A stretch of 51,071 bases of DNA from an uncultured Eggerthellaceae bacterium (GCA_910588435.1 CAJUPL010000010.1:1-51071); one strand, 5' to 3'. Shown: positions 8,670 to 17,139, counted from the first letter of the stretch. The notes: generated from the sequence alone by a model not told the origin. Numbers and translations are program-made.

Positions 8670-8789
8670 CTACTTCTTCTTCATCTCGTCGATGAAGCCC
8701 TTCGCCACGAACGCAACGATGATGATCACGATGATGGCGATGATGACGCCTATCATCCAGGGTTCTACCTGCATTCCGAAAAGCTCCAT
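8670..8789 (-). CDS. Small single-helix membrane protein (39 aa)
   Basis: A short open frame starting MELFGMQVEP, with a hydrophobic Ile/Val-rich helix (about residues 12-30) and a charged end FIDEMKKK. AGGAG lies 6 nt before the chosen ATG. An in-frame ATG at 8795 abuts the ribosome site and is less likely. It sits 16 nt before the sortase start and is probably co-transcribed with it. No family is recognised; a small membrane partner of the sortase is possible but unproved. Confidence 0.6.
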   Translation of the reverse strand: MELFGMQVEPWMIGVIIAIIVIIIVAFVAKGFIDEMKKK

Positions 8790-8856
8790 GAGCATCTCCT
8801 GTTCAAGTGAGTGCTAGATGACCAACATGGTACCCAATGGAAAAGTGGGTTGCAAG

Positions 8857-8881
8857 AAGGGGCGCAACGAGTGCGCCCCTT
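8857..8881 (-). terminator. Hairpin terminator after clpB
   Basis: AAGGGGCGCA/TGCGCCCCTT forms a 10-bp stem 6 bp past the clpB stop codon on the minus strand. It is followed by only a short T-poor tail (CTTGC), so it is a good hairpin but a weak intrinsic terminator. Confidence 0.6.
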
Positions 8882-8886
8882 CGCCA

Positions 8887-11607
8887 TTACGCTTCCAGAT
8901 CCCCTAGGTCAAGCTCCATGGGGCCTTCGATCCGGCAGGTGTAATCACCTTCTGGATCTATGTCTATCAAGACATGGCTTGCATCATGCAGCTCTCCTGT
9001 GATGACCTTCTGCGCGATGCGATCCACCACCTCACGCTGGATCAGCCTCTTCAGAGGACGCGCGCCGAAGACCGGGTCGAAGCCATCTATGGCCAGATGC
9101 TCCATTGCGGCAGGCGTCACATCAAGGGTGATGCGGCGCTTGGCCAGGCGGTCGCGCACCTCTTCAAGCTGGATGTCCACGATGGGCTCTATCGTTGAGA
9201 TGGAGAGCTCATTGAAGGTCACGATGTCGTCGATCCTGTTCAAGAACTCAGGACGGAACGTGTTGCGAAGAGCATCGTTGATCTTGTTCGTGAAGTCCTT
9301 CAGCTTCTGAGCTGCGGCCTCCGCGGTCATGTTCGCGATGCCCTCCATCATCTCGCCCATGGTCTCACCAGTGGCCTCGTTCGCATCCATCTCAGCGCTC
9401 TCAGCTGCGTGATCGCGGATGATCTGGCTACCTATGTTGGAGGTCATGATGATGATGGAGTTCTTGAAGTTCACCACGCGGCCCTGACCGTCAGTCAGGC
9501 GCCCGTCATCAAGCACCTGGAGGAGGATGTTGAAGACGTCAGGATGCGCCTTCTCTATCTCATCCAACAGGATCACGGAGTACGGATGACGGCGAACGGC
9601 CTCGGTCAGCTGGCCGCCTTCGTCATACCCTACATATCCCGGAGGCGCTCCGATCAGGCGCTGCACGCTGAACTTCTCCATGTACTCGGACATGTCTATG
9701 CGGATCATGGCCTTGTCAGAGTCGAACAGATAGTCCGCAAGCGCCTTCGCAAGCTCCGTCTTGCCAACGCCGGTGGGGCCAAGGAACAGGAACGAGCCGA
9801 TGGGCTTCTCAGGGTCAGAGAGGCCTGCGCGGTTGCGGCGAATGGCGCCTGCTACCACGTTCACGGCCTTGTCTTGCCCGATGACGCGCTTCTTCAGCTC
9901 CTCCTCAAGGTCAACCAGCTTCTCCATCTCACCTTGCATCATCTTGGTGACGGGGATCCCGGTCCACGTGGACACGACGGTTGCGATCTCTTCTTCAGAG
10001 ACCTCCTCCTTGAGTATTGCGCCTGCTTCCTGGCTTGCCTTCAGCTGCTCTTCCGCCGCGTGCAGCTCTTGCTGCAGCTGCGGGATGCGTGCATAGCGGA
10101 TCTCAGATGCCAGCGAGAGGTCTCCATCACGCGTTGCGCGCTCCTCATCCAGCTTCGCAGAGTCAAGCTCAGCTTTGAGATTCTGCACGCCGACGATGAC
10201 GTCCTTCTCGTTCTGCCAAGCGGCCTTCTGCCTATCTAGCTTGTCCTGCGCGTCCGCTATCTCTTGGCGCAGCTTCTCCAAGCGCTCCGCTGAGGCGTCG
10301 TCTGACTCCTTCATCAGCGCTTGCTCTTCGATCTGCATCTGAGTGAGCCTGCGCTCAGCCGCGTCAACGTCTTCGGGCATGGAGTCTATCTCTATGCGAA
10401 GGCGGCTGGCGGCCTCATCCATCAGATCGATGGCCTTGTCTGGCAGGAAGCGGTCAGAGATGTATCGGTCAGAGAGCTCAGCGGATGCCACGATGGCACC
10501 GTCAGCGATGCGAACGCCATGGTGGATCTCATACTTCTCCTTGAGCCCGCGAAGGATGGCGATGGTGTCCTCAACGGTGGGCTCGTTCACCATGACCGGC
10601 TGGAAGCGCCTCTCAAGCGCGGCGTCCTTCTCAACGTACTTGCGGTACTCATCAAGCGTGGTGGCGCCGATGGCGTGGAGCTCACCGCGCGCAAGAGCCG
10701 GCTTCAGCATGTTGCCAGCGTCAAGCGAGGAATCCCCGCCTGCGCCCGCGCCAACGATGGTGTGCAGCTCATCTATGAACAAGATGATGTTGCCGCCAGC
10801 CTCCTTGACCTCGCGCAGCACTGACTTCAAGCGGTCTTCGAACTCACCTCTGTACTTGGCGCCTGCCATCATGGCACCCAGGTCAAGCGAGATGATCTCC
10901 CTATCCCTCAAGCTTGAGGGGACATCCCCAGCAACGATGCGCTGTGCCAGTCCCTCAACGATGGCCGTCTTGCCGGTGCCAGGCTCACCGATGAGCACTG
11001 GGTTGTTCTTCGTGCGGCGAGATAGCACCTGGATGGTGCGACGGATCTCCTCAGAGCGTCCGATGACCGGGTCCATCTTGCCCTCACGGGCTTGCTGAGT
11101 GAGGTTCTGGCCGTACTGCTCAAGCGCCTCGAACTGCGTCTTGTCCGTCTGAGACGTGACGCGAGTGTCCCCACGTAGGGCCTCATAGGCCGCTTCGATG
11201 TTCTTCTTCGTGATGCCTGCCGTTGACAGCAGCTTGCCAGCCTCATCAGAGCCCTCAGATAGCGCTATGAGCAGATGCTCGGAGGTTGCGTAGGAATCCC
11301 CCAGCTTCTCCGCTATCTTCACAGCGTTGTCTATAGCTTTGACGAATGCCTGCGAAGGGGCAGCCATCGGCATGGCCGAGCTGGTTGCCTTCGGCATCTT
11401 GGATATGGCATCCTCTATGTTCTGCGCAAGCCAAACGGGGTCTGCGCCGATCCGCTTGATGATGGCTGAGATGTTGTTCTCATCAGCATCAAGCAGAGCC
11501 TTCAATAGGTGAATGGGTTCTATCATGGCAGAGTCTGCGTCTGCAGCCACGCTCATGGCGTTCTGAACGGCTTCTTGCGCCGTAACAGCTAGCTTATCAA
11601 GCCTCAT
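8887..11607 (-). CDS. clpB: Disaggregase ATPase ClpB
   Basis: A hexameric AAA+ chaperone that pulls proteins out of aggregates together with DnaK. About 906 residues. The Clp N domain (about 1-145) is followed by AAA1 with GEPGTGKT (near 205) and Walker B IILFIDELHT. A charged coiled-coil middle domain (about 400-530) comes next, then AAA2 with GPTGVGKT (near 605) and VILLDEIEKAHPD. AAAGGAG abuts the first ATG at 11613 and is 6 nt from the second at 11607, so I choose the second. It lies 97 bp after hspR, at the end of the dnaK block. Acidic insertions around Walker-free parts of AAA2 (MDANEATGETMGEMMEG) are a local peculiarity. Confidence 0.97.
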   Translation of the reverse strand: MRLDKLAVTAQEAVQNAMSVAADADSAMIEPIHLLKALLDADENNISAIIKRIGADPVWLAQNIEDAISKMPKATSSAMPMAAPSQAFVKAIDNAVKIAEKLGDSYATSEHLLIALSEGSDEAGKLLSTAGITKKNIEAAYEALRGDTRVTSQTDKTQFEALEQYGQNLTQQAREGKMDPVIGRSEEIRRTIQVLSRRTKNNPVLIGEPGTGKTAIVEGLAQRIVAGDVPSSLRDREIISLDLGAMMAGAKYRGEFEDRLKSVLREVKEAGGNIILFIDELHTIVGAGAGGDSSLDAGNMLKPALARGELHAIGATTLDEYRKYVEKDAALERRFQPVMVNEPTVEDTIAILRGLKEKYEIHHGVRIADGAIVASAELSDRYISDRFLPDKAIDLMDEAASRLRIEIDSMPEDVDAAERRLTQMQIEEQALMKESDDASAERLEKLRQEIADAQDKLDRQKAAWQNEKDVIVGVQNLKAELDSAKLDEERATRDGDLSLASEIRYARIPQLQQELHAAEEQLKASQEAGAILKEEVSEEEIATVVSTWTGIPVTKMMQGEMEKLVDLEEELKKRVIGQDKAVNVVAGAIRRNRAGLSDPEKPIGSFLFLGPTGVGKTELAKALADYLFDSDKAMIRIDMSEYMEKFSVQRLIGAPPGYVGYDEGGQLTEAVRRHPYSVILLDEIEKAHPDVFNILLQVLDDGRLTDGQGRVVNFKNSIIIMTSNIGSQIIRDHAAESAEMDANEATGETMGEMMEGIANMTAEAAAQKLKDFTNKINDALRNTFRPEFLNRIDDIVTFNELSISTIEPIVDIQLEEVRDRLAKRRITLDVTPAAMEHLAIDGFDPVFGARPLKRLIQREVVDRIAQKVITGELHDASHVLIDIDPEGDYTCRIEGPMELDLGDLEA

Positions 11608-11704
11608 GCCCATCTCCTTTCATGTCTGTTCTTGAATGCATGTTCGTGTTGTTCGCGCCTCAGCCCTCATCAGGCGTGACGCCATTGCGCTGCTTGCTCC
11701 AGCG

Positions 11705-12127
11705 CTATTTCGAGTAATACCGAATGCTCTGCGGCCCGCGCAGGAAATGCACTATAGGCGGCAAGTCTTGCATGCGAACCAGGGCATTCACCGGTGTTGC
11801 GGGGTCAAGCTCTGCCACGCGTCCGGCAAGCTTCCTATAGCGGCGGCGCAGCTTGTCAACCTCTTGCGTGCGTTGATCCAGCTGCGTTTGCAGGTCCAGG
11901 ATCCGCATGACGCCAGCTAGGTTGATGCCCTCAGCCGTGAGCTCATTGATCAGCTCAAGGCGCTCGATATCAGCCTGCGAATACATGCGCGTGCCACCGC
12001 TTGTGCGCTGAGGTGTGACCAGACCCTTCTGCTCATACGTGCGAAGCGTCTGAGGATGCACTCCGGCAAGCTCAGCCGCCACGCTTATCATGTACAGAGG
12101 GCGGTTCCTATCTGACTTCCCTACCAT
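11705..12127 (-). CDS. hspR: Heat-shock repressor HspR (MerR family)
   Basis: A 140-residue MerR-type regulator. The winged helix-turn-helix is at about 12-52 (ISVAAELAGVHPQTLRTYEQKGL and GGTRMYSQADIERL). A leucine-rich coiled coil (about 80-105) follows, with a basic C-terminal tail. In actinobacteria HspR represses the dnaK operon and clpB with DnaK as co-repressor. The gene overlaps the dnaJ end by 7 bp and sits at the usual place after dnaJ, supporting the assignment. It would feed back on its own transcript. A candidate inverted repeat is present at the dnaK promoter, but not a textbook HAIR sequence. Confidence 0.93.
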   Translation of the reverse strand: MVGKSDRNRPLYMISVAAELAGVHPQTLRTYEQKGLVTPQRTSGGTRMYSQADIERLELINELTAEGINLAGVMRILDLQTQLDQRTQEVDKLRRRYRKLAGRVAELDPATPVNALVRMQDLPPIVHFLRGPQSIRYYSK

Positions 12128-13101
12128 GGCCGCACAGCTTCCGGAGTTGCTGCAAGGAACGCCTCCATAGCCTCTTTCTGCTCATCATTCATGTCAGTTG
12201 GGACGTTGACCTGCACGCGGATCTTCAGGTTGCCGTATGCTTCCTTGTCCTTTGACTTGATGTCCCTAGCGCCCTTGCCCTTCACGGTGAGCACCTTGCC
12301 ATCCTGCGTGCCTGCAGGGATCTTGACGCGAACCTTCTTGCCATCAGGGGTTGGGACCACGATGGTGGCGCCAAGTGCGGCCTCTGCAACGTTGATGGGA
12401 AGGTCAACGAGCACGTCAGCCTTATCACGCTTGAAGTACGGGTGCTCGGTGATGTGCGTGGTGATCAGGAGGTCTCCCGCCTCACCGCCGTTCTCACCTG
12501 GACCGCCGCGACCTTTGAAGCGAAGCCGTCCGCCCTCCCTAGCGCCAGCCGGAACCTTGACGTCTATGGTGTCAGACTCTGACTTGCCTGGGATGCGCAC
12601 CGTCACGCGCTTGGTGGTGCCATTGAAGGCCTCGTCGAACGTGACGTCCAGCTGGACGGACATGTCCTGACCCTTTTGGCTCCTGCTTCCGCCGAAGTCC
12701 CAGTCACTGCCGAAAGCGCCTTCGCCATGGCGGATGCTCTCAAGGATGTCGGACCAGTCAATGCCGCCGAAGCCACCGCCACCGCCACCTGAGGTATAGG
12801 TGTAGGTGTTGCCGCCTCCGCCGCCGAAGATGTCCTCATAGCTGAAACCGGATCCGCCACCTTGGCCACCCCAAGGTATCTGGTTCTCATTCGCGGTTCC
12901 GTACTGATCGTATAGAGCCTTCTTCTTCTCATCAGAGAGGATCTCATACGCTTCGTTGATCTCCTTGAACTTGGCCTCATCACCGCCAGCGTCTGGGTGA
13001 TGCGTTCGAGCGAGCTTGCGGAACGCCTTCTTGATCTCATCTTGGGAAGCTGTGCGCGAAACGCCCAGCGTCTTGTAGTAATCAGGTGCTGATGCTGCCA
13101 T
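12121..13101 (-). CDS. dnaJ: DnaJ-type co-chaperone lacking the zinc-finger domain
   Basis: A J-domain protein that delivers substrates to DnaK and stimulates its ATPase. The J domain covers about 7-72 with HPD at 35-37. A Gly/Phe/Ser-rich stretch (about 78-112) follows, then two C-terminal beta-sandwich substrate domains (from about 145). The four CxxCxGxG zinc repeats of class A DnaJ are absent, so this is a class B (CbpA/DnaJ2-like) protein of 326 residues. It nevertheless occupies the dnaJ position between grpE and hspR, and the window has no other DnaJ. It overlaps hspR by 7 bp. Confidence 0.93.
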   Translation of the reverse strand: MAASAPDYYKTLGVSRTASQDEIKKAFRKLARTHHPDAGGDEAKFKEINEAYEILSDEKKKALYDQYGTANENQIPWGGQGGGSGFSYEDIFGGGGGNTYTYTSGGGGGGFGGIDWSDILESIRHGEGAFGSDWDFGGSRSQKGQDMSVQLDVTFDEAFNGTTKRVTVRIPGKSESDTIDVKVPAGAREGGRLRFKGRGGPGENGGEAGDLLITTHITEHPYFKRDKADVLVDLPINVAEAALGATIVVPTPDGKKVRVKIPAGTQDGKVLTVKGKGARDIKSKDKEAYGNLKIRVQVNVPTDMNDEQKEAMEAFLAATPEAVRPW

Positions 13102-13134
13102 CTTTAACGCGCACCTCCTTATCCCTTATCAGTC

Positions 13135-13815
13135 CTATTCTTCAGGCTTCTCCCTTTTTGGGCCGCCTGTGGTCACGGTCACCATTGCTGGGCGAAGCAC
13201 CTTGTTGCCCATCTTGTAGCCCTTCTGATAGACGTCGTTGACCGTCTCATCAGGTTGGCTTGGGTCATCCACGGTGCCGACTGCTTGAGCTTCAAGCGCC
13301 TCGAAGGGCTGCCCCTTCGGGTCTATCACCTCAACGCCGTCCTTCTCGAGCGTGTTCACGAACTTCGCAAGCACCGCCCGAACGCCATCCAGAAGGCCCG
13401 TCTCGCCGTTGTTCTCTGCATAATCTATAGAGCGCTCAAGATCATCTATCACTGGGATCAGGCTTGATACCAGCTTCTCAGCTGCCAGCTGCTTCTGAAC
13501 CTCCTGCTGCTCCTTGGTGCGGCGGCGATACGTATCCCACTCAGCATGCAGGCGAACGTACTTGTCCTTCCATTCAGCTGCTTCGCGCTCAGAATCAGCT
13601 GCTTGCGCTTCCGCTTGGACCTCATCCATGGCGTTATCGACGATAGCGGCAGCCTCTGCCTCTATCACAGCTTCAGCCAGGTCCTCTGCGTCCACATCAT
13701 TGGTTGCAGCCTGTTCGTTCTTCTCAGCCGTTTCATTCGCAACGGATGCGCCTTGCGGCGCACCCGTGTCCTTCTCTTCGGAAGAAGCGGCTTGATCTTT
13801 GATCGGATCAGCCAT
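13135..13815 (-). CDS. grpE: Nucleotide exchange factor GrpE
   Basis: Releases ADP from DnaK. A 226-residue protein with a long acidic Ala/Glu N-terminal extension (about 1-75) and the coiled-coil dimerisation helices (about 75-135, including EWKDKYVRLHAEWDTYRRR). The C-terminal beta domain ends NDVYQKGYKMGNKVLRPAMVTV, the family signature. It starts 5 nt after dnaK and precedes dnaJ by 33 nt in the usual operon order. Confidence 0.97.
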   Translation of the reverse strand: MADPIKDQAASSEEKDTGAPQGASVANETAEKNEQAATNDVDAEDLAEAVIEAEAAAIVDNAMDEVQAEAQAADSEREAAEWKDKYVRLHAEWDTYRRRTKEQQEVQKQLAAEKLVSSLIPVIDDLERSIDYAENNGETGLLDGVRAVLAKFVNTLEKDGVEVIDPKGQPFEALEAQAVGTVDDPSQPDETVNDVYQKGYKMGNKVLRPAMVTVTTGGPKREKPEE

Positions 13816-13820
13816 CTTGA

Positions 13821-15725
13821 CTATTTCCCTTCTTCCTCATCGTCCACGACCTCGTAGTCTGCCTCGAGGGTGTCATCGGCCGGAGCCGTCTCTGCAGCCG
13901 CTGCCTGCTGGCCAGCACCTGCGCCCTCGGTTGAGTAGACCACCTCAGCCAACTTGTAGCCTGCCTGCTGCATCTTCTCAGTGGCAGCCTTGATGGCCTC
14001 AAGGTCAGAGCCCTGCAGCGCTGACTGAGCCTCAGAGATAGCGCTCTCGGCCTCAGACTTCGCGTCAGCCGGGACCTTGTCGCCAAGCTCATCGAGGGTC
14101 TGCTGCGTTGCTCCAACGAGCGCCTCAGCGTTGTTGCGGACTTCTACCTCTTCCTTGTGCTTCGCGTCTTCCTCAGCATGCTGCTCGGCATCCTTGACCA
14201 TGCGGTCCACTTCGTCATCAGAGAGCGCCGTGGAACCAGAGATGGTGATCTGCTGCTGCTTGCCGGTGCCCAGATCCTTTGCGGACACGTTCACGATGCC
14301 ATTCGCGTCGATGTCGAACGTGACCTCGATCTGCGGGACGCCCCTGCGTGCTGCCGGGATGCCGTTGAGCTGGAAGCGGCCGAGCGTCTTGTTGCCGGAT
14401 GCCATCTCGCGCTCACCCTGCAGGACGTGGACCTCAACGGAAGTCTGGTTGTCAGCTGCCGTGGAGTAGATCTCAGTCTTGCGGGTTGGGATGGTGGTGT
14501 TGCGCTCGATCATCTTGGTCATCACGCCGCCCATGGTCTCAACGCCCAAGGAGAGCGGAGTGACGTCCAGAAGGAGGATGCCAGTGACGTCACCGGAGAG
14601 CACGCCGCCCTGGATTGCTGCGCCCATTGCAACTACCTCATCAGGGTTCACGCTCATGTTCGGCTTCTTGCCAGCCAGCTTCTCCACCAGCTCCTGCACT
14701 GCAGGCATGCGGGTTGAGCCGCCAACGAGGATGACCTCGTCAAGCTCACCGGTCTTCAGTCCTGCGTCCTTGAGCGCCTGCTCCACCGGCTTCACGCACC
14801 TGTCGAGCAGGTCCTTCGTGATGCGCTGGAACTCTGCGCGGGTGAGCGTGTAGTCCAAGTGCTTCGGGCCGTCTGCACCAGCGGTGATGAAGGGCAGGTT
14901 GATGTTGGTCTGCGTGGTGGAGGAGAGCTCCATCTTCGCCTTCTCAGCTGCTTCCTTCAGACGCTGCATGGCCATCTTGTCCTGGCGAAGGTCGATCCCG
15001 TTGTCTGCCTGGAACTTGTCAGCCAGCCAGTCGATGATGCGCTGATCCCAGTCATCGCCACCGAGGTGGTTGTCACCAGCGGTGGATGCAACCTCGAACA
15101 CGCCGTCACCAAGCTCGAGGACGGAGACGTCGAACGTGCCGCCGCCAAGGTCGAACACGAGGATCTTCTCGTCGTGGTCTGCCTTGTCAAGGCCGTAAGC
15201 CAGAGCTGCTGCAGTTGGCTCATTGATGATGCGCTCAACGTTCAGGCCTGCGATCTTGCCTGCGTCCTTCGTTGCCTGGCGCTGTGCGTCATTGAAGTAT
15301 GCAGGAACGGTGATGACAGCCTGGGTGATGGTGTCACCGGTCTGCTTCTCAGCGTCAGCCTTCAGCTTCTGGAGGACCATTGCTGAGATCTCCTCAGGGG
15401 TGTAAGCCTTGCCGTCGATGTCGATGACTGCGCGGCCGTCCTTGCCCTTGTCAACCTTGTAGGCAACCGTCTTCTGCTCCTCAGGGGTCTCATCATATGA
15501 GCGGCCGATGAAGCGCTTCACAGATGACACGGTGTTCTCAGGATTGGTGACTGCCTGGTTCTTTGCAGCCTTGCCAACCACGCGCTCACCGTCTTTGCGG
15601 AAGCCCTCAACGGACGGGGTTGTGCGGTCACCTTCGGCATTCACGAGGATCTCAGGCTCAGAACCCTCCATCACAGCCATTGCCGAGTTGGTGGTTCCAA
15701 GGTCGATTCCGAGTATCTTACCCAT
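13821..15725 (-). CDS. dnaK: Hsp70 chaperone DnaK
   Basis: ATP-dependent chaperone, 634 residues. It opens IGIDLGTTNSAMAVMEG and contains the actin-like ATPase motifs LVFDLGGGTFDVSVLELG and ILVGGSTRMPAVQE. The substrate domain follows (PLSLGVETMGGVMTKMIERN, with NGIVNVSAKDLGTGK) and the tail ends in an acidic EVVDDEEEGK, as is normal. It is the first gene of the block, directly downstream of a strong promoter. Heat regulation through HspR is expected for the family. Confidence 0.98.
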   Translation of the reverse strand: MGKILGIDLGTTNSAMAVMEGSEPEILVNAEGDRTTPSVEGFRKDGERVVGKAAKNQAVTNPENTVSSVKRFIGRSYDETPEEQKTVAYKVDKGKDGRAVIDIDGKAYTPEEISAMVLQKLKADAEKQTGDTITQAVITVPAYFNDAQRQATKDAGKIAGLNVERIINEPTAAALAYGLDKADHDEKILVFDLGGGTFDVSVLELGDGVFEVASTAGDNHLGGDDWDQRIIDWLADKFQADNGIDLRQDKMAMQRLKEAAEKAKMELSSTTQTNINLPFITAGADGPKHLDYTLTRAEFQRITKDLLDRCVKPVEQALKDAGLKTGELDEVILVGGSTRMPAVQELVEKLAGKKPNMSVNPDEVVAMGAAIQGGVLSGDVTGILLLDVTPLSLGVETMGGVMTKMIERNTTIPTRKTEIYSTAADNQTSVEVHVLQGEREMASGNKTLGRFQLNGIPAARRGVPQIEVTFDIDANGIVNVSAKDLGTGKQQQITISGSTALSDDEVDRMVKDAEQHAEEDAKHKEEVEVRNNAEALVGATQQTLDELGDKVPADAKSEAESAISEAQSALQGSDLEAIKAATEKMQQAGYKLAEVVYSTEGAGAGQQAAAAETAPADDTLEADYEVVDDEEEGK

Positions 15726-15770
15726 GTTTCTTGCCTCTCTTTCGTACTTTTGTTCGCTTTTGTTGGTGAC

Positions 15771-15823
15771 ACTATAAAATCTAAGTGCGAACCTGTCAAG
15801 TTACTTTAGTCAAAAAGTTTGAC
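15771..15823 (-). promoter_or_regulatory. dnaK operon promoter with inverted-repeat operator candidate
   Basis: Read on the minus strand: -35 TTGACA (15794-15799), 17-nt spacer, -10 TATAGT (15771-15776), about 45 nt before the dnaK ATG. This is a near-consensus vegetative promoter. Ten bp upstream of the -35 lies GTCAA-N5-TTGAC (15809-15823), a perfect inverted repeat that is a candidate HspR or other repressor site. It is not the HAIR consensus (CTTGAGT-N7-ACTCAAG). No CIRCE element (TTAGCACTC) is seen. Confidence 0.75.
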
Positions 15824-15920
15824 AAATTTGCACACAGCGAAATGTACATTCCTCAACACGGGCATCCATCATGAACCCTCATCCGTTGCCTTCGCGTTTC
15901 GCTCCTGATATCCCTCCTCA

Positions 15921-15990
15921 AATGATGACCTCCAAGGTCAATGACAGTTCCCCGTGCTTAATGTCATTGACTAAAGTAGTAATATATAAG
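15921..15990 (-). repeat. REP palindrome upstream of the RAYT (reverse orientation)
   Basis: Shares the core GGTCAATGACA / TGTCATTGAC arms and the GTTCCCCGTGCTTAA loop with the other REP copies, but read on the opposite strand from the copy downstream of the transposase. One outer arm has diverged (TTGACTAAAGTA instead of the GACCAAAAAGG form). The 12-bp segment TTGACTAAAGTA occurs again, inverted, at 15802-15813 beside the dnaK promoter. Confidence 0.85.
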
Positions 15991-16016
15991 TGTCTGACAT
16001 ATCTTAGGAGCTGACC

Positions 16017-16790
16017 ATGGCTAATGCAGTTCGTACGGAATCAGATAGCGGCCTCCATCATGTGATCGTCCGAGGCACTGGCAAGCGCATCCTCTTCGAA
16101 GATGATGACGACAGACGATTCTTCTTGAAGAAGATGCACGATTACGCAAAGCGTGATGGTGTGGAAGTTGTCTGCTGGTGCTTGATGGACAACCATGTGC
16201 ATCTGCTCATGAGGTCGGACATCCCCAACATCACTTCCACCATGCATTCGCTGAACACCTCCTACGCGCGTGCATATAACAACAGGCATGGGCACGTAGG
16301 CCATGTCTTCCAAGGCAGATTCAGAAGCTGGCCTGTGGAGGATGATCCATACCTCTTGGAGCTGGTCCGCTACATACATCTCAACCCCAAGCGTGGGGGT
16401 ATGGCGAAGAGTGCTCAGTACGAATGGAGCAGCTATTCGCATTTCCTAGAGGGCAGGCTCACCCCAACGCAGAAGCTGATCTTGGAGATGCTCAACGGAC
16501 ATGAGGGCTTCATGGCCCACCACGCGAACGCCGTTGATAGCAAGATGATCGATATCGCCCTGGATGACGAGGACATCGTCCCTTTGCGCTTTGCCATATC
16601 AGATGCAGAAGCCGAAGCGATCGCGAAGGAGTTCTTTGGGAACGCGTTCGCTGACAGGATCTGCACCATGCCAAGGCAAGAGCGAGATGTAGCGCTGAGA
16701 AGGCTGAAAGGTGCCGGGCTATCAGTGAGGCAGATCGAGCGCATGACCGGCATCGGACGCGGGATCATCCAAAGGGTGGATAACTTCTGA
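16017..16790 (+). CDS. REP-associated tyrosine transposase (RAYT, Y1 HUH family)
   Basis: A 257-residue single-domain HUH nuclease related to IS200/IS605 TnpA, of the kind that binds and cuts REP hairpins in other bacteria. The HUH motif is HVH at 60-62 in MDNHVHLLMRS, and the catalytic tyrosine is Tyr119 in RYIHLNPKRGG. The N-terminal LHHVIVRG strand is typical. The C-terminal part ends in a helix-turn-helix-like SVRQIERMTGIGRG. AGGAG precedes the ATG. The gene is flanked by inverted REP copies (15921-15990 and 16828-16894), and similar REPs are scattered over the window, the standard arrangement for a RAYT. It appears intact. Confidence 0.93.
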   Translation: MANAVRTESDSGLHHVIVRGTGKRILFEDDDDRRFFLKKMHDYAKRDGVEVVCWCLMDNHVHLLMRSDIPNITSTMHSLNTSYARAYNNRHGHVGHVFQGRFRSWPVEDDPYLLELVRYIHLNPKRGGMAKSAQYEWSSYSHFLEGRLTPTQKLILEMLNGHEGFMAHHANAVDSKMIDIALDDEDIVPLRFAISDAEAEAIAKEFFGNAFADRICTMPRQERDVALRRLKGAGLSVRQIERMTGIGRGIIQRVDNF

Positions 16791-16827
16791 TAGCCCGCGA
16801 AAGCGCCTGCACGCTGGGCAAACCTTA

Positions 16828-16894
16828 AATATGACTAAAAAGGTCAATGACATTAAGCACGGGGAACTGTCATTGACCAAAATGGTCATATATG
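16828..16894 (+). repeat. REP palindrome downstream of the RAYT
   Basis: ATATGACTAAAA-AGGTCAATGACA, loop TTAAGCACGGGGAAC, TGTCATTGACC-AAAATGGTCATAT. The inner arms pair over 11-12 bp and the outer arms over a further 8-9 bp, giving an almost complete palindrome of about 65 bp. It is in forward orientation relative to the copies at 34.5, 49.3 and 50.9 kb. Confidence 0.9.
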
Positions 16895-16896
16895 AA

Positions 16897-16923
16897 GAAC
16901 GCGCTCCGGGTGGGAGCGCGTTC
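16897..16923 (-). terminator. Hairpin terminator candidate after the ferredoxin gene
   Basis: GAACGCGCTCC/GGAGCGCGTTC forms an 11-bp stem with a 5-nt loop downstream of the ferredoxin stop codon. The following minus-strand bases are TTCAT with no long T-run, so termination strength is uncertain. It also lies where transcripts from the RAYT would converge. Confidence 0.55.
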
Positions 16924-16950
16924 GCAAGAGCTGGTATGTGAAGGCTGAGG

Positions 16951-17139
16951 TTAGTCTTCCACGATCTCCGGGATGGCGCCCATCGGGCACTCCTCCACGC
17001 AGTCGCCGCATGCGATGCATGCGTCCTCGTTCACGGCCTCAGCGGTGCCGTCAACAACCTCGAGAACCTCCTGGGGGCATGCGTCAACGCAGATGCCGCA
17101 ACCGATGCACTCGTCCGCTTCGATGACTGGATGTGACAT
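16951..17139 (-). CDS. 2[4Fe-4S] bacterial ferredoxin
   Basis: A 62-residue electron carrier with two CxxCxxCxxxCP motifs: Cys11, 14, 17, 21 and Cys41, 44, 47, 51. Each set would bind one [4Fe-4S] cluster with the eighth cysteines crossing over, as in clostridial ferredoxins. A GAAGGAG ribosome site precedes the ATG. It lies 160 bp after hypE on the same strand. That gap has no clear terminator, so co-transcription is possible. The specific redox partner is unknown. Confidence 0.95.
   Translation of the reverse strand: MSHPVIEADECIGCGICVDACPQEVLEVVDGTAEAVNEDACIACGDCVEECPMGAIPEIVED

Noticed and set aside
9409..10239. Plus-strand open frames opposite clpB, dnaK and purH
   Set aside because: Antisense frames without ribosome sites; the true genes are on the minus strand.
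15771..15830. Classical HAIR or CIRCE operator at dnaK
   Set aside because: Neither CTTGAGT-N7-ACTCAAG nor TTAGCACTC-N9-GAGTGCTAA is present; only a shorter inverted repeat is found.
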